DNA of 64,000 nt from Flavobacterium salilacus subsp. salilacus (GCF_004634195.1 NZ_SKBP01000003.1:186001-250000), one strand, 5' to 3'. Numbered from the stretch's first letter, positions 26,686 through 35,467 are shown. The notes: generated by a model not told the origin, from the letters alone. Made by a program: numbers and translations.

Positions 26686-27291
26686 TTACTTTCTTTTGAT
26701 TTGTATGGTTTTTATCAGCCGTAAAAATTCCATGCTGCAATCTTCTCCCATAAGGTCGTCCGTCATATTAATCTGGAAGTAGTAATGTTTCCAGGGGATA
26801 ACATATATCCTGCTGCGCACTCTGTGTGTTAATCCGTTTTCAGTACGCATGGTAAATTTGGTTACAAAGTAAATGCTTTTTATGTGCGATATTTTTACAT
26901 CCGTAGGTTCTTCTATAAACTCAAAATCGTCATACAGTCCTTCAAAACTTCGCGCACTTTTTATAATGTGTGATTTAAATGCATTATAATCCTCGTTGTT
27001 TCTTTCGCGCACGTTTATCTGTATGGCAGGTACAAGTCCTTTATGTGTTTGGGGGTCATATTTATAAAGGGAGAGTATCAGTACAGAGCCCTCATGTTCT
27101 TTAATAATTTTCAGCAGCTTTTCTTCGTCAATATCCAGTTTTTCCAGGTTGCGCACAAGGTCATCCTCATTGCCCCATATCCACCCCATAGGCTCTTGCA
27201 TAGCGAAGCCAAAGGTTTTGTTTTCAAACCTTCTTTGTGCAACTGATGTTGTAGTAATGAATACTAAAAATATAAGAATAAACTGTCTCAT
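26686..27291 (-). CDS. Secreted protein of unknown function
   Basis: Using the ATG at 27291 gives a clean signal peptide (MRQFILIFLVFITTTSVAQ), which decides the start over an ATG 15 codons upstream. The mature protein of about 180 residues is alpha/beta (FGFAMQEPMGWIWGNEDDLV, SVLILSLYKYDP, IQINVRER, YYFQINMTD). The last part resembles the PsbP/MOG1-like fold found in flavobacterial proteins of this sort. No catalytic motif is seen. It converges on the M1 gene with only eight bases between stops. Confidence 0.7.
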   Translation of the reverse strand: MRQFILIFLVFITTTSVAQRRFENKTFGFAMQEPMGWIWGNEDDLVRNLEKLDIDEEKLLKIIKEHEGSVLILSLYKYDPQTHKGLVPAIQINVRERNNEDYNAFKSHIIKSARSFEGLYDDFEFIEEPTDVKISHIKSIYFVTKFTMRTENGLTHRVRSRIYVIPWKHYYFQINMTDDLMGEDCSMEFLRLIKTIQIKRK

Positions 27292-27382
27292 AACCCTAAT
27301 TGTAATACAAACATAATCAAAAAAAGGCACTTGCAATTAAGTACCTTTTCTATATCATAAATATAAAAGTAGTCTTATTATA

Positions 27383-27910
27383 TTATTCCCTCCACATTTC
27401 GCCTACCTCATTTTTCAGGTAGGCAACAGCCACACTGCTGGGGCTTTGCTTGTCAAAAAGATTAGTAAGCATTACTTCGCGCAGTTTGTTGGCACTATCT
27501 ACTTTATCGCTCATGTTTGACTTACGGATGAGTTGTATCGTAGCATTTTTGGCAGTAGTAATAATATCCCAACTTTCGGCAGAAACATATATTTGTTGTG
27601 TAAGGTTATGTTCATATTCCTGTTCAATTTGCGATATTAAATACTCTTCATAATCCAATTTATCAGACGATTGCGGTACTACCCTTATCAGTAGCTTTGC
27701 AGGGTTAATACGTTCTAAAAACAACACAAGTCTTTCATAAGCCTGAAGGCGAAGCGGCATTGCATTTTTTTGTGCTTCTTTATGGATGAGGTAACGACGG
27801 CGACCTTCTTCATTAGCCGTATGCATTTTAAAAAAGTAGTAGGCAATAAGCCCTGTAATAATAGCCGGTAGCGTATAAAATAAAAGTTCTAAAATTTTGT
27901 CAGCGTCCAT
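27383..27910 (-). CDS. Conserved single-TM flavobacterial protein (DUF7935-like)
   Basis: The 175-residue protein has one N-terminal TM helix (about 8-27, FYTLPAIITGLIAYYFF) followed by a long alpha-helical cytosolic part (IHKEAQKNAMPLRLQAYERLVLFLERI). It ends with GEMWRE. From memory it matches a DUF7935-type family confined to Bacteroidota; the number should be checked. The function is unknown. It lies alone between two convergent or divergent genes. Confidence 0.65.
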   Translation of the reverse strand: MDADKILELLFYTLPAIITGLIAYYFFKMHTANEEGRRRYLIHKEAQKNAMPLRLQAYERLVLFLERINPAKLLIRVVPQSSDKLDYEEYLISQIEQEYEHNLTQQIYVSAESWDIITTAKNATIQLIRKSNMSDKVDSANKLREVMLTNLFDKQSPSSVAVAYLKNEVGEMWRE

Positions 27911-28053
27911 TTATATGGGGTTTAGATGGTTATGTGTTTTGTAACAAGGTTTTTTTATTAAAAATTGTAAAAAGCTAAAATAACAATAAACTTTAATGAA
28001 TACAGGCGCGCACAAAAATAATTAACAATTATATTTGGCTACTTATATTTATT

Positions 28054-28467
28054 ATGAAAATCAAAAGCAGACTTATTTATATACTGGTTACACTGCTTAC
28101 TATACCGCTTGGGCTGTTAGTGCGCAGTAAAAAAGCATGGTTTCCCGATGTGGTAAACCTGTATGCAGGCGATGCCCTGTATGCTTTTATGATGTATTAC
28201 TTTGTTTGTGCAATGTATATAAAAAAGAACATCACATTTAGAGCTGTAACAGGATTGCTGATTTGTTATATTATTGAATTAAGTCAGCTATACCAAGCCG
28301 ACTGGCTCAATACCATACGACAAACAATATTGGGAAAACTGATTTTGGGTTCCGGCTTTTTGTACAGCGATTTACTGGCATATTTTATAGGAATAGTGGC
28401 CGCTGCAACTGTTGATTATTTGTTGATTTACAATACGGCTTCACAAAGGGTTTCTCGCTTAAAATAG
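28054..28467 (+). CDS. DUF2809 family membrane protein
   Basis: The 137-residue protein has four TM helices (about 8-25, 38-57, 62-80, 103-125) and the family start RLIYILVTLLTIPLGLLVRS, with LYAGDALYAFMMYY and ELSQLYQADWLN. DUF2809 proteins are small inner-membrane proteins of unknown role. A TATATTTG box lies at 28030-28037, 17 bases before the ATG, but no well-spaced TTG. The helicase gene starts 25 bases downstream, so the two may share a transcript. Confidence 0.85.
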   Translation: MKIKSRLIYILVTLLTIPLGLLVRSKKAWFPDVVNLYAGDALYAFMMYYFVCAMYIKKNITFRAVTGLLICYIIELSQLYQADWLNTIRQTILGKLILGSGFLYSDLLAYFIGIVAAATVDYLLIYNTASQRVSRLK

Positions 28468-28492
28468 TTATTTTTGCTACTTTGTAACAACT

Positions 28493-30829
28493 ATGGAAAT
28501 CCAAAAATATATAAGTCAGCTAAACGAAGCACAGCAAGCCCCCACACTTCAAAAAGATGGTCCCATGATAGTGATAGCGGGTGCAGGGTCGGGCAAAACC
28601 CGTGTGCTTACCATGCGTATTGCCTACCTGATGAGCCAGGGCGTAGATGCTTTTAATATACTTGCCCTTACTTTTACCAACAAGGCAGCACGCGAAATGA
28701 AAAAACGTATTGCCGATATTGTAGGCTCATCCGAAGCGAAGAACCTTTGGATGGGTACATTTCACTCGGTATTTGCCAAAATATTACGTTTTGAGGGCGA
28801 AAAGCTGGGCTTTCCTTCCAATTTTACCATATATGACACGCAGGACAGCGTAAGGCTCATTAGTGCCATTATAAAAGAAATGCAGCTTGATAAGGATATA
28901 TATAAGCCCAAGCAGGTATTGAACCGTATATCGAGCTACAAAAACAGCCTTATTACCGTTAAGGCATATTATAATGACCCTGACCTGCAGGAAGCCGATG
29001 CCATGTCGAAAAAACCCCGCTTGGGCGAAATCTATGAGAAGTATGTAGAGCGTTGCTTTAAAGCGGGAGCAATGGATTTTGATGATTTACTCTTGAGAAC
29101 TAACGAGTTATTGAACCGTTTTCCTGAGGTGCTGATGAAATATCAAAACCGCTTTAAATACATATTGGTCGATGAGTATCAGGATACTAACCACTCGCAG
29201 TACTTAATAGTACGTGCCTTGAGCGACCGTTTCCAGAATATATGTGTGGTGGGCGACGATGCACAGAGTATCTATGCTTTTAGGGGAGCAAATATTAATA
29301 ACATCCTGAATTTCCAGAAGGATTATGATAATGTACAAATGTACCGACTGGAGCAAAACTATCGTTCTACCAAAAACATAGTAGAAGCAGCCAACTCCAT
29401 TATAGATAAGAACCAAATTAAACTGGATAAAATAGTTTGGACAGCGAATGACGAAGGACCGAAGATAAAAGTGCACCGCAGCCTTACCGATGGCGAAGAA
29501 GGGCGTTTTGTGGCAAGTACCATTTTTGAGCAAAAGATGCAACACCAGATGAAAAACGGAAGTTTTGCCATACTGTACCGCACCAATGCCCAGTCGCGGG
29601 CAATGGAGGATGCGCTGCGTAAGCGCGACATACCGTACAGAATATACGGAGGGCTATCGTTTTACCAACGCAAAGAGATAAAAGATGTACTTGCCTATTT
29701 AAGGTTGGTAATCAATCCGAAAGATGAAGAGGCATTAATGCGGGTTATCAACTATCCTGCAAGGGGAATAGGGGGGACTACACTTGAAAAACTTACTGTT
29801 GCAGCCAATCATTACGGACGGACGGTGTTTGAAGTAATGGAAAACCTCGACAGGATAGACCTGAAATTCAATTCCGGGACTAAAAACAAGCTACAGGATT
29901 TTGTAACCATGATAAAAAGCTTTCAGGTGATAGACCAATCGCAGGATGCTTTTTTTCTTGCCGAACACGTTACCAAAAAAACGGGGCTGATACAAGAACT
30001 GAAAAAAGATGCTACGCCCGAAGGGATTGCCCGTATTGAGAATATAGAGGAATTACTAAACGGTATAAAAGATTTTATTGAAGGGCAAAAAGAAGTAGAT
30101 GGCGCACGCGGTGCGCTCTCTGAATTTTTGGAAGACGTGGCACTTGCCACCGACCTTGATAAAGACACAGGAGATGATGACAGGGTTGCCCTGATGACCA
30201 TTCACCTTGCCAAAGGATTAGAATTCCCCTATGTGTTTATTGTGGGTATGGAGGAAGATTTATTCCCCAGTGCTATGAGTATTAATACCCGTAGCGAGTT
30301 GGAAGAAGAACGCCGATTGTTTTATGTGGCGCTTACCCGTGCCGAGCATCAGGCATATTTAACGTATGCACAATCACGTTACCGTTGGGGCAAACTGGTA
30401 GATAGCGAGCCTTCGCGATTTATTGAAGAAATTACCGATACATATCTGGAATACCTTACCCCTGTAGAAACAGGTTATCGATATAAACCAATGATAAATT
30501 CGGATATTTTTGGCGATGTGGATAAATCGAAGCTGCGACAGGTAAAACCAACGAGCGGTACACCACCCAAATGGATTACGGATAACGACCCTAAGCCCGA
30601 TGCCAACATCCGTAGGCTAAAACCCATGTCAAGACCTGCTCCTTCCGGAAATGCTATCCCCGATACTAAACTGATAATTGGTAATGTGGTAATGCACGAA
30701 CGTTTTGGTAAAGGAGAAGTACTTAACCTTGAAGGCATAGGGGCAGACAAAAAAGCCGAGATAAAATTTGAAGTAGGAGGGATTAAAAAATTATTGCTTC
30801 GTTTCGCAAAACTGGATGTAATAGGGTAG
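28493..30829 (+). CDS. UvrD/PcrA family superfamily 1 DNA helicase
   Basis: The 778-residue 3'-5' helicase acts in repair and in clearing stalled complexes. Visible motifs: Walker A AGAGSGKT at 29-36, motif Ia LTFTNKAAREMKKR, Walker B LVDEYQDT around 225-232 (Asp227-Glu228), GDDAQSIYAFRGA, QNYRS, LMTIHLAKGLEFPYVFI and VALTRAE. A C-terminal Tudor-like domain of about 45 residues (HERFGKGEVLNLEG...) is of the PcrA/UvrD type that contacts RNA polymerase. The full architecture favours PcrA/UvrD over Rep. Confidence 0.94.
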   Translation: MEIQKYISQLNEAQQAPTLQKDGPMIVIAGAGSGKTRVLTMRIAYLMSQGVDAFNILALTFTNKAAREMKKRIADIVGSSEAKNLWMGTFHSVFAKILRFEGEKLGFPSNFTIYDTQDSVRLISAIIKEMQLDKDIYKPKQVLNRISSYKNSLITVKAYYNDPDLQEADAMSKKPRLGEIYEKYVERCFKAGAMDFDDLLLRTNELLNRFPEVLMKYQNRFKYILVDEYQDTNHSQYLIVRALSDRFQNICVVGDDAQSIYAFRGANINNILNFQKDYDNVQMYRLEQNYRSTKNIVEAANSIIDKNQIKLDKIVWTANDEGPKIKVHRSLTDGEEGRFVASTIFEQKMQHQMKNGSFAILYRTNAQSRAMEDALRKRDIPYRIYGGLSFYQRKEIKDVLAYLRLVINPKDEEALMRVINYPARGIGGTTLEKLTVAANHYGRTVFEVMENLDRIDLKFNSGTKNKLQDFVTMIKSFQVIDQSQDAFFLAEHVTKKTGLIQELKKDATPEGIARIENIEELLNGIKDFIEGQKEVDGARGALSEFLEDVALATDLDKDTGDDDRVALMTIHLAKGLEFPYVFIVGMEEDLFPSAMSINTRSELEEERRLFYVALTRAEHQAYLTYAQSRYRWGKLVDSEPSRFIEEITDTYLEYLTPVETGYRYKPMINSDIFGDVDKSKLRQVKPTSGTPPKWITDNDPKPDANIRRLKPMSRPAPSGNAIPDTKLIIGNVVMHERFGKGEVLNLEGIGADKKAEIKFEVGGIKKLLLRFAKLDVIG

Positions 30830-30858
30830 TTTTTTGTCATCCTCATCGTTTTTACTTT

Positions 30859-30905
30859 GTCATTCTGACGGTTGCTGTTTTGTCATTCTGACGAAGGAAG
30901 AATCT
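30859..30905 (+). repeat. GTCATTCTGA dispersed repeat, two partial copies
   Basis: A 12-base copy (GTCATTCTGACG, 30859-30870) is followed by a 24-base copy at 30882-30905, which starts GTCATTCTGACG and ends GAAGAATCT. The longer one is an exact inverted copy of the arm at 31728-31751 beyond yciO. Such GTCATTCTGA...GAAGAATCT elements are common between genes in Bacteroidota. Confidence 0.85.
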
Positions 30906-31006
30906 ATTTATAGAAAGTCTTTAAGTCATATATTTTATTATGTTAGAGCAATGATTTAATCGAAAAAATGTAACTTTAAGCATTCTAACGATCACACACT
31001 TTTACA

Positions 31007-31627
31007 ATGGCACACTTTATAAAAATTTACCCTGAAAATCCTAACGAAAAGGAGGTAGCCAAAGTAATAAAGATATTACGCGATGGCGGATTGATAATTT
31101 ATCCTACGGACACAGTATATGGTTTGGGATGCGATATAACGAACACTAAAGCTCTGGAGCGTATAGCCCGCATCAAAGGCATTAAGCTCGATAAGGCTAA
31201 CTTTTCATTTATATGTCATGACCTTAGTAACCTTTCAGACTACGTAAAGCAGATAGACACCAGTACTTTTAAAATATTGAAACGATCCTTACCCGGTCCT
31301 TATACCTTTATTTTACCCGGAAATAATAACTTACCAAAAGAGTTTAAAAAGAAAACTACGGTAGGTATTCGTGTACCCGATAATAATATTGCGCTCGAAA
31401 TTGTGAGGCAGTTGGGTAACCCTATAGTATCGACCTCGATACACGATGAAGATGAGGTACTGGAATATTCAACTGACCCCGAACTGATATTCGAAAAGTG
31501 GCAAAACCTTGTAGATGCCGTTATTGATGGTGGTTATGGCGACAATGTAGCCTCTACCATAATTGACCTGTCGGGAGATGAACCTGTGGTAGTAAGGGAA
31601 GGAAAAGGCGATCCCGATATTTTTTAA
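31007..31627 (+). CDS. YciO-type Sua5/YrdC family protein
   Basis: The 206-residue protein has the YrdC fold that binds ATP and threonylcarbamoyl-adenylate chemistry: GGLIIYPTDTVYGLGCD at the start. It matches YciO rather than TsaC/Sua5: a LDKANFSFICHDLSNLSDYVKQ segment, RSLPGPYTFILPG, and the ending VVVREGKGDPDIF. YciO lacks the full KxR/SxN set of TsaC, so threonylcarbamoyl-AMP synthase activity for tRNA t6A is uncertain. The gene is bracketed by inverted copies of the dispersed repeat. Confidence 0.88.
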   Translation: MAHFIKIYPENPNEKEVAKVIKILRDGGLIIYPTDTVYGLGCDITNTKALERIARIKGIKLDKANFSFICHDLSNLSDYVKQIDTSTFKILKRSLPGPYTFILPGNNNLPKEFKKKTTVGIRVPDNNIALEIVRQLGNPIVSTSIHDEDEVLEYSTDPELIFEKWQNLVDAVIDGGYGDNVASTIIDLSGDEPVVVREGKGDPDIF

Positions 31628-31650
31628 ATAATCACATACATCTATCTAAT

Positions 31651-31793
31651 AAAAACAGGGCTGTCTCAAAAGTGTCATTCTGAACGAAATAGAATAGAGT
31701 GAAGAATCTCAATATTAAATTAATAAGAGATTCTTCCTTCGTCAGAATGACAAAAATGCTGATTTAAGTGCTTTTTTACACAGCCTATTTTTA
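31651..31793. repeat. Palindromic MITE-like element with nested inverted repeats
   Basis: The outer arms AAAAACAGGGCTGT (31651-31664) and ACAGCCTATTTTT (31781-31793) are imperfect inverted repeats. The inner arms GTCATTCTGAACG...AAGAATCTC (31673-31710) and GAGATTCTTCC...GAATGAC (31727-31751) are longer. The inner loop is AT-only. No ORF is present. The structure fits a small non-autonomous mobile element or a REP-like palindrome. It sits between yciO and serA and could fold as a strong hairpin in mRNA from either side. Confidence 0.75.
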
Positions 31794-31794
31794 A

Positions 31795-32757
31795 TTATGC
31801 TTTTTCGGTCTTTAAAATGCTCACAATTTGCTCGGCAAGCTCTACGCCTATGCGGTCTTGCGCTTCCTGTGTTGCTGCACCAATATGCGGCGTAAGCGAT
31901 ATTTTAGGGTGCATCAGTATTTGTATTGCCGGTTTAGGCTCTTCTTCAAAAACATCAAGCCCCGCAAAGGCAACTTTACCCGAATCGAGTGCTTCTACAA
32001 GTGCCACTTCGTCCAGCACACCGCCACGTGCTGCGTTTACTATGCCCACTCCGTTCTTCATCATTTCAAATTCAGGGGTGCTGATTAGGTAGCCATCCTG
32101 CGCAGGTACATGCAGCGATATAAAATCGGCATGCTTAAAAATTTCTTCAGTAGGTTCGGTAGTTATTTCTACATTTATAAACTGTCCGTTATAAAAATCA
32201 ACTCTTATTTCTGCGGTGCCTACAAATTTATCCGAAGCGATAACACGCATGCCTAAACCTAAAGCAATACGCGCTACGGCACGACCAATACGCCCAAAAC
32301 CAATAATACCTAGTGTTTTACCTCTTAGTTCACTACCGTTGGCATAGGCTTTTTTAAGGTCATTAAAACTTGCTTCGCCCTCAAGAGGCATAAGGCGGTT
32401 GGCATCGTGCAGGAAACGTACTCCTGTAAACAGGTGGGCAAATACCAGTTCGGCAACCGAATCGGATGATGAAGCTGGGGTATTGATAACATGAATGCCT
32501 TTTTCGCGGGCATATTCCACATCTATATTATCCATGCCTACACCGCCACGACCAATAATTTTTAGTGTGGGGCAGTTGTCTATAATATCTTTACGCACTT
32601 TGGTAGCACTGCGCACCAGCAATACGGCTATATTATTTTTATTAATGTAATTGGCTACCTGTTCCTGAGCTACTTTGGTAGTTATTACTTCAAATCCGTT
32701 ATCTTCAAGTGCTATAATGCCACTTGGCGAGATACCGTCATTAGCTAATATTTTCAT
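31795..32757 (-). CDS. serA: D-2-hydroxyacid (3-phosphoglycerate) dehydrogenase, short form
   Basis: This enzyme oxidises 3-phosphoglycerate with NAD, the first serine-biosynthesis step, in the cytoplasm. The 320 residues include a Rossmann domain with GIIGFGRIG, the catalytic Arg in NAARGGVLDE, Glu in LDVFEEEP and His in TPHIGAATQEA. The ACT domain of the long E. coli form is missing, so serine feedback by that route is absent. The gene follows serC on the same strand (58-base gap), which supports the serA assignment over other 2-hydroxyacid dehydrogenases. Confidence 0.87.
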   Translation of the reverse strand: MKILANDGISPSGIIALEDNGFEVITTKVAQEQVANYINKNNIAVLLVRSATKVRKDIIDNCPTLKIIGRGGVGMDNIDVEYAREKGIHVINTPASSSDSVAELVFAHLFTGVRFLHDANRLMPLEGEASFNDLKKAYANGSELRGKTLGIIGFGRIGRAVARIALGLGMRVIASDKFVGTAEIRVDFYNGQFINVEITTEPTEEIFKHADFISLHVPAQDGYLISTPEFEMMKNGVGIVNAARGGVLDEVALVEALDSGKVAFAGLDVFEEEPKPAIQILMHPKISLTPHIGAATQEAQDRIGVELAEQIVSILKTEKA

Positions 32758-32802
32758 TCTTTAGTATTTAAAGATTTAATAATTAAAATTATCCTAAGAT
32801 TT

Positions 32803-32826
32803 CCCCCTTTGGGGGTTAGGGGGCTA
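32803..32826. repeat. C/G-tract intergenic repeat overlapping the serC stop
   Basis: CCCCCTTTGGGGG (32803-32815) is a short palindrome that continues as TTAGGGGGCTACA into serC. The pattern CCCCCTAACCCCCAAAGGGGG on the minus strand resembles a short repeat I recall in many Bacteroidota genomes. It supplies the TAA stop and the last two or three codons of serC. Recognition is from memory; a genome-wide count is needed. Confidence 0.45.
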
Positions 32827-33892
32827 CACTTTTCTCAAACTCCTGCATAACATCTACCAATACCTGTACACTTTCTATCGGCATAGCATTGTATATAGAG
32901 GCACGGTAACCGCCTACTGACCTGTGTCCGCTCAGCCCGCTTATGTTGGCAGCCTTCCACATCTGGTCAAATTGTTCTGTATGGGTTTCATCAACAAGTA
33001 AAAAGGTAACATTCATTTTAGAACGGTCTTCTTCTTTAGCTACTCCTTTAAACAACGGGTTACGGTCTATTTCGTTATATAGCAGTGCTGCTTTTTCAAT
33101 GTTTTTCTTTTCCATTGCAGCAATACCGCCATTGGCTTTAACCCATTGCAGGGTGAGCAGGGAGGCATAAACGGCAAAAACCGGAGGGGTATTGTACATA
33201 CTTTCTTTGGCTATATGTACTGAATAATCGAGTATGCCCGGTATAGTTCTGCCTGTTTTGTCTAACAAATCTTCTTTAACAACAATAAGGGTTGTACCGG
33301 CAGGACCCATGTTTTTTTGTGCTCCGGCATAAATAAGTCCGAATTTGGAAAAATCAATTGCTCTCGAAAATATATCCGAACTCATATCGCACACAATAGG
33401 GACATTGGTTTCAGGGAAGTCGTGCATTTGTGTACCAAATATGGTATTGTTGCTGGTACAGTGAAAGTAATCGGCATCAGCAGGAATACTATATCCTTTC
33501 GGGATATGGGTATAATTGTCATCTTTGGATGACGCTACCACTACGGTTTCACCAAAATACTTAGCTTCTTTTATAGCTCCCGCTGCCCATGTACCTGTAT
33601 CGAGGTAGGCAGCTTTACCGCCTTGTTTTAACAGGTTGTAGGGTACACGTACAAATTCCATACTTGCACCACCCGAAAGAAAAAGCGCTTGGTAGCCTTT
33701 GCCTTCAAGCCCCAGCAGTTCCAGCGCCAGTGCGCGCGCCTCATTCATAACAGCTACAAAATCTTTACTGCGATGGGAGATTTCCAGTATAGAAAGCCCC
33801 GAATTGTTAAAGTTAAGTACTGCCTGTGCGGCTTTATCAAATACTTCCTGTGGCAGGATAGAAGGTCCTGCGCTGAAATTGTGCTTTTTCAT
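32816..33892 (-). CDS. serC: Phosphoserine aminotransferase
   Basis: This PLP enzyme converts 3-phosphohydroxypyruvate to phosphoserine (and acts in pyridoxal phosphate synthesis in some bacteria). It has 358 residues. The start KKHNFSAGPSILP is the family hallmark. The PLP lysine is Lys193 in YAGAQKNMGPAG, with TSNNTIFGTQ (147-155) and the phosphate-binding HR near GHRSVGGYRASIYNA. It is the first gene of a serC-serA pair. The last residues (SVAP) and the stop lie in a C/G repeat, so the C-terminus is probably extended by a few residues over relatives. Confidence 0.96.
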   Translation of the reverse strand: MKKHNFSAGPSILPQEVFDKAAQAVLNFNNSGLSILEISHRSKDFVAVMNEARALALELLGLEGKGYQALFLSGGASMEFVRVPYNLLKQGGKAAYLDTGTWAAGAIKEAKYFGETVVVASSKDDNYTHIPKGYSIPADADYFHCTSNNTIFGTQMHDFPETNVPIVCDMSSDIFSRAIDFSKFGLIYAGAQKNMGPAGTTLIVVKEDLLDKTGRTIPGILDYSVHIAKESMYNTPPVFAVYASLLTLQWVKANGGIAAMEKKNIEKAALLYNEIDRNPLFKGVAKEEDRSKMNVTFLLVDETHTEQFDQMWKAANISGLSGHRSVGGYRASIYNAMPIESVQVLVDVMQEFEKSVAP

Positions 33893-33969
33893 TATGCGCT
33901 TGTTGAAGTGAGGTACAAATTTCCAAATTATATATCAAAAAGGTGTAACAAAACTTGCTAATTATTCGG

Positions 33970-35028
33970 CTATATTTTTGATAAAAATGAAATAGTATCT
34001 ACATTATCAGCATAATCCCATAATGCCGGTTTTTGAGTTTGCCCAAACGGGATACTGTTTTCGGTTATACCGTTACTTACAACACATTGCAACTGTTCGT
34101 GTTCGGCTTCCAATTTTTGCTTTAAGTTATCAATATCATCATAATATTCATAAAAGACAGAAGAGATAGGTGAGGCATAGCTCGTATCTTCTTTCAATGT
34201 CATAAATTCGTTATCGAGTATTTTAAAGTTGCTCATCAGGAACACCGCTTTGTTATAGTCGTAGTTATTAGCATATTTTTCATAATGAACAATATCGCCA
34301 TAGGTAAACATCGCTTCGAAAAAGTCTTTAAAATCATAATCTTTAGGAACATACAGTTTGGAAACATTACGACATCCTAATCCGAAATAACGGAATATAT
34401 CTTCGCCAAGTGCCGTAAGTTCTTCTTTAGTTTCTTTGCCTGTAAGGATGGCAACTGAATTTCTGTTTTTACGGATTATAGCCGGCTTATTTTTAAAATA
34501 ATATTCAAAATAGCGGGCGGTGTTGTTACTGCCTGTCGCAATTACGGCATCAAAGCCTTCGAGCTTACCTTCGGTAAAGGTTATTCTGTCGGCAAGTTTG
34601 GGTTCTACAGCAATAAGGTATTTTGCTAAAAACGGCAGTAAGTGCTGGTCGTTTGATGATGCTTTTACCAAGGCTTTATTGCCGGTAATCAGTACCGATA
34701 AAAAATCGTGAAAGCCAACCATAGGGATGTTACCCGCCAGTACCAGCCCAACAGTTTTAGGCTCTGTATAATTGATAGTATAATTTTCGAGCCATTTATC
34801 AAGATTGTCATCGGTTAAGGCTTCTGCCCACGACTGTATGGCAAAATAAACCTGCTGCGGTGTAAACCACCCGTTATGCGATTGGGATAGTTGTATGAGG
34901 TTTATAAAATTATCAAAAAAGGTATCGTTATGCGGTACAGACTCGTTTTTTACAGCATCATCTTCAGAAAATTGACTGAGAAATTTTCCTAATGTTGCGA
35001 ACGCTTTTTTTGTTTGGGTTAACGTCAT
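33970..35028 (-). CDS. LuxC-family acyl-CoA reductase
   Basis: The 352-residue protein belongs to the LuxC-like aldehyde dehydrogenase superfamily group that reduces acyl-CoA or acyl-ACP to aldehyde with NADPH. Visible: VLAGNIPMVGFHDFL (97-110), ATGSNNTAR (164-172), and Cys219 in FGLGCRNVSKL as candidate catalytic cysteine. No luxD or luxE is near, so bioluminescence is not implied. It is divergent from a ferredoxin gene, an arrangement that I recall as conserved in flavobacteria. Its true substrate and product are unknown. It is followed by serC on the same strand. Confidence 0.85.
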   Translation of the reverse strand: MTLTQTKKAFATLGKFLSQFSEDDAVKNESVPHNDTFFDNFINLIQLSQSHNGWFTPQQVYFAIQSWAEALTDDNLDKWLENYTINYTEPKTVGLVLAGNIPMVGFHDFLSVLITGNKALVKASSNDQHLLPFLAKYLIAVEPKLADRITFTEGKLEGFDAVIATGSNNTARYFEYYFKNKPAIIRKNRNSVAILTGKETKEELTALGEDIFRYFGLGCRNVSKLYVPKDYDFKDFFEAMFTYGDIVHYEKYANNYDYNKAVFLMSNFKILDNEFMTLKEDTSYASPISSVFYEYYDDIDNLKQKLEAEHEQLQCVVSNGITENSIPFGQTQKPALWDYADNVDTISFLSKI

Positions 35029-35033
35029 TATGT

Positions 35034-35064
35034 TTGTTTATGAATAGATTTGGACGTAATTTTG
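35034..35064 (+). promoter_or_regulatory. Bacteroidota-type promoter for the ferredoxin gene
   Basis: TTG at 35034-35036, a 20-base spacer, and TAATTTTG at 35057-35064 match TTG-N17-23-TAnnTTTG. The ferredoxin ATG lies 32 bases further on. The divergent acyl-CoA reductase starts at 35028, immediately upstream. Confidence 0.6.
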
Positions 35065-35096
35065 CACAAATTTACGTTATTAAAATAAAATAAGCT

Positions 35097-35447
35097 ATGG
35101 CTATCATTATAACAGATGAATGTATAAACTGTGGTGCTTGTGAGCCGGAATGTCCAAACACGGCAATATATGAGGGAGCAGATGATTGGAGATACAAAGA
35201 TGGTACTAAACTAACAGGCAAAATTATTTTGCCATCGGGTGAGGAAGTGGATGCTGATGCAGCACAAACACCAATATCTGACGATTTGTATTATATAGTA
35301 CCTGATAAGTGTACGGAGTGTAAAGGTTTTCATGACGAACCGCAATGTGCCGCAGTATGTCCGGTAGATTGTTGTGTGCCTGACGAAAACCATGTGGAAA
35401 GCGAAGAAACGCTGCTGAACAGACAGGCATTTTTACACAATGAATAG
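35097..35447 (+). CDS. 2[4Fe-4S] ferredoxin (Allochromatium type)
   Basis: The 116-residue soluble electron carrier has cluster ligands Cys9, Cys12, Cys15 and Cys19 ([12 protein letters not shown]) and Cys72, Cys75, Cys84 and Cys88 (CTEC-x8-C-x3-CP). The widened second motif and the C-terminal helix of about 25 residues are features of the Alvin type, known for very low potential and slow exchange. The 35-residue insert between clusters (about 35-70) is longer than in most. A promoter of the Bacteroidota type precedes it and a terminator follows. Confidence 0.92.
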   Translation: MAIIITDECINCGACEPECPNTAIYEGADDWRYKDGTKLTGKIILPSGEEVDADAAQTPISDDLYYIVPDKCTECKGFHDEPQCAAVCPVDCCVPDENHVESEETLLNRQAFLHNE

Positions 35448-35467
35448 AGTAATGTGTACCGCAAAAT

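Noticed and set aside
28021-28053. Full promoter for the DUF2809 gene
   Set aside because: TATATTTG fits but no TTG occurs at the right distance upstream.
33970-35028. Bioluminescence (lux) operon
   Set aside because: Only a LuxC-family reductase is present; no luxA, luxB, luxD or luxE and the neighbours are serine biosynthesis and a ferredoxin.
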